NCBI GenBank assembly: GCA_003427395.1
Contig: BFEA01000027.1
Coordinates: 2,107,720 to 2,133,223, forward strand
Direction: 5' to 3'
Length of the DNA stretch: 25,504 bases
Source: Chara braunii
Lineage: Eukaryota > Streptophyta > Charophyceae > Charales > Characeae
Positions 7,803-16,516 of this stretch are shown here, piece after piece. The position numbers and the translations under genes were made by a program. The stretch's first letter is position 1. Each line of letters begins with the position of its first letter. The notes beneath the pieces were generated by a model. That model saw only the letters and a list, made by a program, of their open reading frames with translations, was not told the DNA's origin and ran no database searches.

Positions 7803-7990
7803 GGAGAACTAGTTGAGGTGATAAGAGCATCCCCAACTAGTATACCTACACCTGTCACTCCATCTACTGGTGGGGAGCTGCACTTGCTGAAAACTGGGTC
7901 CAGAGTCCCATTGGATACATAAGCTTGAGGAGATGAAAAATGAATATTGGGCCTCTTCACCCAGACCAGGGTGCCACATGAACATAAAGC
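7803..7990 (-). mobile_element. SINE-like element, reverse strand, third subfamily
   Basis: Minus-strand order is M1-like (GGGTGAAGAGG) at 7951-7975, M2 at 7860-7909, and hairpin M3 at 7808-7841. It is clearly diverged from the 3333-3581 element, and its M3 stem is a third, unrelated sequence. No poly(A) is visible beyond 7803. It abuts the 5' end of LINE A. Confidence 0.65.
7808..7841 (-). other. SINE 3' hairpin (M3), third stem sequence
   Basis: ACTAGTTGAGG at 7808-7818 pairs with CCCCAACTAGT at 7831-7841, with one G-U type pair in RNA from the minus strand. The loop is the reverse complement of ATGCTCTTATCA, keeping the TGCTCTTAYCA core. Confidence 0.7.
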
Positions 7991-8040
7991 ACTGGTCCGG
8001 CTACTCATCCAGACCGAACCATGATAATGGGACGATAGCA

Positions 8041-10456
8041 TCATGAGGGGGTGGAAAGGGGTTGGGGAATTCATGCATGGGGCGTAGGGGAATCAAGGGA
8101 TTTATCTCAGTCCATTCATTGAATACTAACTTGTAATCCATCTGTATGCTAGACGAGGACAAAAGATCCATAGATGGATGGAAGTCACTCCATTGTGAAG
8201 GATCGTAGGTGCGAATTTATCCGTGGTCTCCCCCAAGACAACCGAGACCGGAAGAGCGAAAAGAACAAATGATGAGGGAGCACTTCTGGGTAGAATTTTG
8301 GCACATCCCCATTGAGATACAATCAACTTTTGTGCAGGATTTTGCCGAGAGATTCGATGTGGTAGATTTCATCGATCCCTTGCCACCACATGTCGCACGA
8401 AGAGACGACTACCTTATGTCGACCCTCCGTTTGGTCGAAGGTCACATCTTCACGATCGATGATGTTATTCTGTTTTATGTGGGCGGGAAAGTGTACCAAA
8501 TTCATACTTCCCATAAACATCGTCCCTGGTGCTTTAAATGTCAGGCCTACGGCCATTTGTACACAGACACAGCCTGTCCTCGTCACCCATCCCGCACCAT
8601 AAAGCCTACGGGACGCCTAAGAAGGGACCCTTTTGTGAAAACTCGATGGCGAACTATCGACCCAGGTCATGACGGCTGGGTGTACATTGACGCACCTGGG
8701 AAAGAGGAAGGAAAGGTGATAGGATGGCGGTGGGAGGGGCAAGGGGAACCCCGTCAGGATACCAGACCACCGGCAACATGGGTCCCTCCGAAGACCTTGG
8801 AAACGCACCTGAACCAACCGGCCGAGGTCCGGAGGAAAGATACATGGGTGGTTGTTGGGAAGAAAAAGAATCAAGAAGAAAAAAACGAAAAAACTGAACA
8901 AGCGACCGAGGGAGACAAAAGGGAGCCGACACTGGCAATAGATTTGCCCTTTTGGAGGACAAGGAAGGTGAGCCAGTGCAAAGGGAATGGTCTAGTCTTG
9001 AGCAGACTACAGACAAGGAAGGAAAGATGATCATTGTTGAAGGGGCTGGGGAGGAAGCCTAGTAGTTCAAAAACAAATGAAGGTTTCAGGATCTGGAGAG
9101 GGGGGGACGAGAAAGGAAGTGAAGTTACCAGGCCCTGGAAGCACGTCGCCTGACTTGTCGTCGCAACCCCAACCTTTATAGGCAGCAGTCCAGGGGCGTC
9201 CTGATAGCCAACTAGGACTGCAGGAACAGCATGACAATCAGGTGTCCTTAGTGCAGCACACAAGACCCCAGCCGACATTGCGACTTAAACAACAGGCGAT
9301 AGGTCACGCACAAAAGGTTCCCCCGCCGGATTCAGAATGAGTCCAGAAGGGGCAACAAACGCAGCATGTCTAAGAGACGGAGGCACAGCAAGGGTAGTAC
9401 CCCCCTCCCCCAAAAATACAGCACGCATATAATCTGACCCCGGACTTCTGTTCGGAAGCCTTTGGGGCACAGCCAATGGATGTGGACACAACCCCTTCTC
9501 CTCCAGACGTGGAAATGGAGGAAAGGGAGGATCTTCAGAATGACCCGGACGCTCCTCCACAAGAGATGTGTCTGGATCACAAGATCTAGGTGGTAGCTGA
9601 GTGGATAATCAAACATCTGCGATCTAACCTTCCACTCGGAGGAGAGGAATACTGGGATAGGTCCTACGTAGAGCTGGTAACACTCTTGAACAACAGTCCA
9701 ACTCTTAGGACCGCATTGACTTCCGGACCCCCAGCCCATCTGACATGGGCAGAGGTCTTCCAACGCATTTTGGTCATCGCTCCTGGTTGCTTTCGCCCCC
9801 CCCTCGCCCCCGACCCTCCCAATTCGCAATCACCCGACCGAGGACAGGAACAGGACCCTCCCCCCCAAACAAAGGTACAACATACGCAGCTAGAGAAAAG
9901 GGGGAGAGGGGAATCGGGGGAAATAGCGGAGGAGGGGATGACCTCACGGTGACTTAAGTTGCGACAACTCATTGAAAGACTCGGAGGCCTTTTTGAGTTA
10001 CCACTGTCTAAGACGGATGGTGTTTTTGTGATGCCCATGAGAAAAACCAAAGGGAAATGGGAAATTGCTATTTCCTCAGTAGGAGAACATGGGGGTGTTA
10101 CCCTCCAAGGCTGAGAGCTTTAAGGCCAAGAGGGTAAGGAAAATGATAGGATCTTCACGAACCAAATGCGAGCATTTATTCCCAAGCACTACGCACCTGG
10201 GCCGGGAGCAGGCATGAGATTCGAAGCCTGCGACCAGCAGATGGCTAAGAACAATCTCTACTTGCTTTTTGACTCCAACAAGACAGCCGACTTACGCTGG
10301 TATAGCTATAATGCCTTGTTAGATCTACAATGCGCCAAAGTCAAGGCCAGCGGGTTTTGGTCGGATGACGATGTATGCAAATGTTTGTGCAGAATAGTGC
10401 GGACAAAGTTCCTATGTCTTGAGAGATGGGACGTCAAACAATGGCACCCCCTTTGA
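8041..10456 (+). pseudogene. LINE A ORF1 remnant (RRM-like region, zinc knuckle, conserved C-terminal blocks)
   Basis: The best stretch is open from 8209 to 9030. The first visible codon there is not a real start, because the homology continues upstream through a TAG at 8206-8208. YPW, then HFWVEFWHIPIEIQ, resembles the nucleic-acid-binding N-terminal region (DUF4283-like) of plant LINE ORF1 proteins. A zinc knuckle follows at 8530-8577 (C-x2-C-x4-H-x6-C). From 9476 a PMDVD motif and a block aligned to LINE B (AEWIIKHL... LTWAEVFQRIL) lie in another frame, with stops at 9587 and 9950. A last block with KVKASGFWSDDDV closes at 10456. Expected role, from the LINE family: an RNA-binding chaperone that coats the element RNA. 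This copy cannot make it intact. Confidence 0.85.
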
Positions 10457-12272
10457 ACCTGTTGCCATGAATATGTCGTACTCGGAGTTAGATGTACTAT
10501 ACTGCAGAAACCCTGCCTGGCAGCAATGCGTAAAAACGATAGACTTGGATTTGCGTTCCATTAATGTTAATAGTCTGGCATCCAATAAGCCTGAGAAGCA
10601 CCATGCCATTTGGGATCAACTTAGAGGGGTTGGGGAAAAGAGATAGCCAGATGTGATTTGCATACAGGAGAGCCACTTGCAAGACAACCCAGAGCATAAT
10701 AGGGCTCATAAGATGGTCTGGCCTCACTCTGCTGTGAGGGCTCATTCCCCTAGGTCAGGATCAGCAAGAGTAGCGATTTGGATCCCCCCCGACTCTAGAT
10801 TCCAATTAGTTCACTTGGCGGTAGATGAGGAAGAGGGGCGGTGGGCCTCTGTATTAGGTATGCTCGAATTGGAGTTACTTTGTATCCTCTGCATCTACTC
10901 GCCCAATACAGTCATTGAACGAAGGGCCTTCTTAGGCAATCTAGGAGTACAAGTCCCCGAGGGCATCCCCCTGATTATAGCAGGCGATTTCAACGTCACT
11001 CCAGATAGAAGACTGGATAGATGGTATGCCCAGGAGACTCCTCCTTTTGCTGCGGTTGAGGACGAGCGAATGATATCAGAATTTTGTGAAACCCTCTCGG
11101 TTTTTAACACTTTTCCCCGGTAGCACCCGAAGGACCGATCTTTTACAATCATAAGAGACAGCAACCCGGCGCGCTTATCCAAATCACGAATCGATCTTAT
11201 CTTTCTTTCTAATGACTTGGAGGGGGCACTACGGTGGTCATCTATCCTTCCACGAAGCCCGTTCCCAGGTCTAGATCATAAGACATGCGGGTTTATTTTA
11301 ACAATGAGGAAAAGGCCGGATCAAGGGTCGGGGTTTTACAAACTTAATACTTCCCTCTTAAAGGACGACCCATTTACGCAAATGATTCGACTCGAATGGA
11401 AATTTTGGCGCCATCAAAAACATTTTTCGATTAGGTCTCCACATGGTTTAATAACGGGTTAATTTTCCTGGCTACAAAGTGTAAGGCATTCTCCAAGGTT
11501 AGAGCGGCCCAGCGCTATCAGTAAGAATTGAGTATTCATAAAGAATTACTAGATCTGGAACAACAGGAAGATTCACAGCATCTCACCATCTCCACTCAGA
11601 GAATTAAAGATCAACTCCTAACATACGCACAACATAGATGGCAAGGAATCCGAATTCGTGGGAAAATGACCAAGTTTACTCAGGAAGCCACAATGGACAC
11701 TCATTTCTTCGCGATGGCTATGTCCCGCGCGCGAAGAACTGTAATTGAGGCACACTATGAACCAGGAAGTCGGGAGGAGGTTATTGCAACCGATACCACT
11801 CATTGCACATTAATCACGAGGAATTTTTTCAAACAGTTGTACACCTCCCAAATCCCAACCCCGTTGGGGAAGTATGGGAAAGAGAACTTGAAAAATTCTT
11901 ACTTCCCATGGACAGACGTCTTTCTCTGCAACAGCATGGCCGATTGGAAGAGACTCTGACTAAAGACGAAATATGGGTTGCGCTTCTCGAGATGAAGGAG
12001 GAAAAAACCCCGGGTATTGACGGCTTCCCTAAAGAGTTTTGGGAAGTGATGTGGGCGGACTTAAGCGCGGACATGTGGGACTACTACAAGGAGGTATGGG
12101 AGGTTGGGGAGATGGGGGAAATAGTAGGGAAAGGGGTATTGTCACTGCTATACAAAAAAGGGGATAAAACTAGGTTGTTGGATCGGACATCCGGGACCCC
12201 CCTGCCGTCCAGGATGTCCAACCGGACGTCTGGTCGGACATCCGACCGGACAGGGTATGTTCGACCTAGCGC

Positions 12273-12295
12273 AAAAAAAAAAAAAAAAAAAAAAA
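12273..12295. repeat. Poly(A) tract inside the DNA transposon
   Basis: A run of 23 A follows CTAGCGC. It is internal to the insertion, not a retroposon tail at an element edge. Confidence 0.95.
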
Positions 12296-12411
12296 TTCAG
12301 AAAAATCTGAAACAAATATATGTTATGTCACATTACAATACAAGCAACTTTTGCCCTAGTGTCATGTTCAAACTCGCAGTCAATCATGAGTTAAAAATAA
12401 AAAACCTAAAA

Positions 12412-12434
12412 ATATATATATATATATATATATA

Positions 12435-12484
<50 letters not shown>
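12412..12484. repeat. (AT)n microsatellite
   Basis: Alternating AT is broken once by CG at 12435-12436. It lies in the core of the DNA transposon. Open frames crossing it on both strands read as Ile/Tyr repeats and are not genes. Confidence 0.97.
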
Positions 12485-12488
<4 letters not shown>

Positions 12489-14790
12489 GGAAAAAAAAAA
12501 TTATTTTTCCGAACGACGGGGGTACTGGACGTATGGGGAGACGTCCGGGGGAGACGACCGGCCCCCGGACCATTGGTAACATAGGGATAAAATGAATATC
12601 AGGAATTATCGACCTATCACCCTTCTTACAATAGTCTATAAAATGCTTTCGAAAGTTATGGCAAATCGTATGGCATCGGTGTTGGAAGATGTTATACACC
12701 CAGCACAGACAGGCTTTATGGCTAGTAAGAATATACAAAATAATATCCTTCTGGTGAATGAAGTAGTTAAACTGACACAAAGGAATCGGGTCAATACGGT
12801 CATTATTTTTATTGATTTCAAAAAAGCATATGACCACGTCGATTGGCTCTTCCTGGACAGATGCCTAGAAAAACTGAGCTTTGGACCGATCTTTAGACGA
12901 TGGGTAAAGATTCTCCACAACAAAGCCACCACCTGTGTACAAGTTAATGGTTCGGTGACTCCCCCATTTAAACTTCAAAGGTTAGTGAGACAAGGTGACC
13001 CTATCGCGCCCTACCTCTTTTTAGTCATTATGGAGGCACTTTTAGCTAATCTGAGGCACAATAAGGATCTGACTCGGATTAAGATAACGAATATACCGGA
13101 GGAGGCAGTGTCAATTTGTTCCCTATTTGTTGACGATCTCACTATTATGGTTGAGGCGACATTACAGAATATAGAGGAGATCCAGAGTCTTATGAATAGG
13201 TTTTGTAGATTGTCAGATATGACTATCAATTGGGGTCAAAAGACGGTAGGTTGGTGGTTACATCATCAAGGAGGTAGGCCCCCTGAGAACCCCCATATTA
13301 CTTGGCTTCCCCTAGATGACCCGCTTAGAATTCTGGGAGCATTGGTTACGGCTAAGGGTAAACCAATCACTAATGACGAATGGCTGGTGGGGCAACCTCA
13401 CAATAAACTCTCAGGGTGGAACAGTAAACACACTTCTATATTCGGGCGGGCTTTGGTCATTAACAATGTAGTATTAGCCACATTCTGGTACAAACCCATA
13501 CTATGGCCCATGAGCGTCAGGGGCCTCAAGTCTCTTAAACGACAACTGGCGGTTTTTTTATGGAAAAGGGATAGCAACAATCCCCATGCGATTAGTCAGG
13601 TAACATGAGATTCGATAATTCAGCCTAAGGCCGGAGGGAGGCTTGGAATTGTGGATCCGTCTACACAGTTCCAAGCACTCCACTTTCGTTGGCTCCGACA
13701 TCTCATCTTCTCATCATCCTCACCTTAGGTCCCTCTCGCCTTGGTACAAATTGCAGCCTTGCCCCCCAAAACCCCATCTGAGACCGACCCTCTAGTATGG
13801 CTCGAAGAAAGGAGTTGGAAGCTACCGAGGAAATACAGAAATGGGGACCCCGCAGATGAACAATGGTTGCACCTTCTACGGATATGGAGGAAGATTCCCC
13901 CTCCTGATCGCCCAACACCAAATAGTTGGGAGGAAATTTTCAGACAACCCCTGTTTGGTAATAGATTGATCACGGATTCTTTCGATCAAATGAGGTGTAG
14001 CTCAGACTCTCCATGGAAAGGTTGGGTGAAACACGTGGTCAGGAGGGTGGGGGACCTTTGGGATACGGATACAAGGGACTGAAAAAACGCACAAAGAATG
14101 CGTTCATGGTTGCGATACTGTCATTTCACTAAGGACGCACTTAACGACCTCATTGATAGTTTTCCCCTTCACTGGTACATCACGCTCCGGAAGAGTCCTC
14201 GCTTGGTAGAAGGGGACTGGGTGGGTTTCCCCAATTGTGAAAATCAAGTAGGGCGGGTTCACTTGGTAGACCAAACACAAGTGTTGATCGAAGTTTTCAC
14301 TATCCAAAAGGAAGATCAACTACAAGGGAGTAGCCAACCTTTTATCTGGAAGGAAAGAAATGAAGTATACCGTGTTAGAGTTATTCACGAATATAAAGGA
14401 TAGAGAGCCTATCGATCCAGAACCCCGATTGAGGATCTCCCTTTCGATCCTGAGGAGTGGAAATGGTCCTGGAATGATCCAAGGAACTCTGGAAATTCAG
14501 GAAGGGGAGGAAGGGCACGGGCAATAACACTTGCTGACTTAAAATCTAAGTCAGTATACTGAATGCTCAGACCTAAATGTGGGCTGCGCGATATTGTAGA
14601 GGATAGATGGTACCGCCATCTCAACGTGGATCACAGCTTGCTAAAACCCATAAAGTGGTTCGCGGATTATGGAAAAAGGTCGGCAAAGATCTCCGCCCTA
14701 CAATGGCAGATCACACACCGGTGCTTACCCACTAACGATTGGCTAATAGACCACTCTCATTTGGAACAACAGGGGTGAGCACTGCCGTGG

Positions 14791-14862
14791 TGTCATAAAT
14801 GCCTCAAAGGCTACCCCAGTAAAAAATGCACCGAGACGATAGAGCACATCTTCCTCCAGTGT
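14791..14862 (+). other. LINE A C-terminal zinc-binding motif (zf-RVT type)
   Basis: The residues WCHKC, then EHIFLQC, give C-x2-C and H-x4-C. This layout after the RT is the zinc-binding region common in plant LINE ORF2 proteins. In LINE B the last cysteine is replaced by tryptophan (codon at 24640), so only copy A keeps the full set. Confidence 0.75.
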
Positions 14863-15333
14863 CCCACGGTTGTCCTACTGTGGAGGTGGTGGGACAGAAT
14901 CTGGCGACACTTGATACCGGGCTCGGCTTGGCTATGGGAATGGAGGGCTATACTTCTGGGACACTTCCCCCAGATCCAAGGGAATACATTCACAAAAAAT
15001 ATATTCTGCCTGGAAAGGCGGGCTGTCCTATGGGTAATATGGTGGAGAAGATGTATCCTGGAAATAGAAGGAGCAGAGGTAGAAGAGGGGGAAACCACGG
15101 AGCAACTAAGACTTTTGGTTCAACATGAGATTGTGTCCCAGTGGGGGAAGGTTAAGGAAAATCTAAGGCAGTTGCACAACAACAAGGATATTGACAAGGT
15201 GAAGCTAATCTGGCGGTCCTTAATTAGATTGAAGAGGTGCCCAGGTCTCAATTCTTTTTTCATCAGGATGAAAGCGCCTAACGCACACGCGTCGTTCTCT
15301 GAGGCCCTTGAGCGTGTCCACATCACAGGCTGA

Positions 15334-16352
15334 CGTGGCATCACGCCAGGATCAGGATAGTTGTTTAGGCCAGAAACATCTCGTTTCTGAACCTGCTGCT
15401 TTCTGAGCCCCGCGACGATACTCCATAGCCATTGTGCTTGAACACGATTCAAGGCTCATCACATGTTGATTTTGACTTGGTTAGCATGTATGGGGTAATG
15501 CAGAGAAGGCCCCGGAAAAAGAAAGTGTGTGAAGGACGAAGGACGAATGTTCAAGCTTCATCGATCTGCAACGGCAAATTGTGATAGTCAGCAAGTCAGC
15601 ACCTCTTACTCATCAGATTCTCGGACTACAATTTTGTAGCTATTTATGAAAGTCATAATGGTTCGCTGAATGGTCCTTAGAATAAAACTAGCTCTATCAA
15701 TCTGTGAATGTCAATTACTATAATCATCTTCTCGTCATTTTCAGAAGTCTCATGTTCTTCTTGCTTAGGAAGTATTAGAACACTGAGAGTATGCAGAGAC
15801 ATTTTACCCAGCCCCATGAGAAGATTAGGTGGAGTGGGTCTTTGATCATGCATCTGCGTCAAAAATTCTAGGGCTCGGCGTCAGTTTCGCCCCCCACATT
15901 TCTTCCTCCTTTCTCTCCCTTTGCCCTGCATTTCTATTCTCGCCATCCGTTCGCCATGTCATAGGTCTACTTTGCTAAGTCAATGAAATAGAGTAAGGGG
16001 CACTTTTTTTTATTTTTTACTTTTTCATCGCTTCTTATCACAATGTTCTTCTTTAACTCATGCACACGTGGCAAAAAAGTAGGTAGGTAAGAATAGAGAG
16101 ACCAAGATGGTCATACAGGTCAAGGATAGAGATACCACATGTTTGTTTATTTGAAGATTACCTGAGAACAGAAAGGTCTTCGACATCGGTTGGCAAGGCA
16201 GGCTACATCATAAGTGGTATGAAGAAGATGAGCCTCATATCTCAAGACTACATTACTTTGGTAAGATCCTCCTAGCCCATCCAGCGCATCTCCTATATAC
16301 TTTCCCCTCTCGTACTCCTTGAGTTCCCCTACACACTTGGATTCCAAGCCAG
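15334..16352. other. Inter-element region; no gene seen
   Basis: About 1 kb without a supportable gene. Short frames of 60-66 codons on the minus strand have no recognisable motif. None of the LINE/SINE tail modules occurs here. The stretch ends in poly(A) at 16353, so part of it could be an unrelated 3' UTR or a retroposed sequence. Confidence 0.45.
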
Positions 16353-16376
16353 AAAAAAAAAAAAAAAAAAAAAAAA
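16353..16376 (+). repeat. Poly(A) tract (A24)
   Basis: A clean run of 24 A just before the presumed 5' region of LINE B. It may be the tail of an element occupying the preceding kilobase, or part of the LINE B target site. No target duplication can be tested because LINE B's 3' junction is at the window edge. Confidence 0.9.
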
Positions 16377-16516
16377 GTCCGCATTACTAACTATAGTAAT
16401 TTATGGAACATCTGCTGAATAGGAGAGATCGAAATTTACATATTTTCGTGGAATACCTGTTGGTTGGTTAGGAGCGATCTGCTTTCATAAGTCTCATCCC
16501 CTCATCCTTCTCCACC
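16377..16516 (+). other. Presumed 5' UTR / promoter region of LINE B
   Basis: This is the stretch between poly(A) and the first open frame in the ORF1 reading frame. No TATA or other core motif stands out, and there is no second copy in the window for comparison. The boundary is inferred from position only. Confidence 0.3.

Larger units (their letters stand above)
12170..12583. mobile_element. 414-bp non-autonomous DNA transposon with 9-bp target duplication
   Basis: The 9-mer GGGATAAAA occurs at 12161-12169 and 12584-12592, flanking the insert exactly. Without the insert plus one copy of the 9-mer (423 bp, a multiple of three) the RT reading LYKKGDK continues directly into MNIRNYRPI, matching LINE B. 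The insert begins CTAGGTTGTTGG and ends CCATTGGTAACATA, giving only weak terminal inverted similarity. Its outer parts are GC-rich with repeated GGACATCC/GGACGTC motifs; the core is poly(A) and (AT)n. It encodes nothing recognisable. A 9-bp duplication fits Mutator-like elements; hAT elements usually give 8 bp. The superfamily call is tentative. Confidence 0.8.
8035..15333 (+). mobile_element. LINE copy A: decayed L1-like non-LTR retrotransposon
   Basis: The element codes for ORF1 (zinc knuckle) followed by ORF2 (APE endonuclease, reverse transcriptase, zinc-binding C-terminus). It is homologous to LINE B along its length. Similarity to LINE B ORF1 can be followed left to about 8035 (SIMRGWKGVGEF against ESLREGLEGVTEF), where it meets a reverse SINE fragment, so the 5' part is missing. 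At the 3' end coding similarity stops near 15210 and the frame closes at 15333. The 3' tail modules found in LINE B and the left-end LINE are absent. Multiple stops, frameshifts and a 414-bp insertion show it is inactive. No LTRs, protease, integrase or envelope-like gene is present, so it is not an LTR retroelement or virus. Confidence 0.92.
10473..15333 (+). pseudogene. LINE A ORF2 remnant (APE endonuclease, reverse transcriptase, zinc-binding region)
   Basis: The start is set at ATG 10473, which aligns with ATG 20626 of LINE B, 16 nt after ORF1 closes. Endonuclease motifs: INVNS at about 10560, IQESH at about 10662, AGDFN at 10980-10994, KSRID near 11190 and LDH near 11273. RT motifs: GIDGFPKEFW near 12015, then the insertion at 12170-12583, NYRPITLL from about 12604, FIDFKKAYDHVDW at 12808-12846 (motif A Asp at 12814), VRQGDP near 12990 and FVDD near 13126. 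The zinc-binding region has C-x2-C at 14791-14802 and H-x4-C at 14845-14862, all four ligands kept. The frame moves 0 to 2 near 11440 and 2 to 1 near 11850. Stops lie at 10644, 11121, 11522, 13606, 13726, 14080, 14401, 14560 and 14776. The protein would nick target DNA and copy element RNA onto it. Confidence 0.92.

Noticed and set aside
8654-9278. Minus-strand open frames of 126-135 codons over LINE A ORF1
   Set aside because: They are antisense shadows of the ORF1 coding region, with low-complexity Ser/Phe/Pro composition and no counterpart in LINE B.
10216-10232. B-box-like GATTCGAAGCC suggesting a tRNA or Pol III gene
   Set aside because: It lies inside the LINE A ORF1 coding remnant and aligns with coding sequence; no A box or cloverleaf surrounds it.
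12406-12837. Minus-strand 143-codon open frame across the (AT)n tract
   Set aside because: It is antisense to the RT and reads as an Ile/Tyr repeat through the microsatellite.
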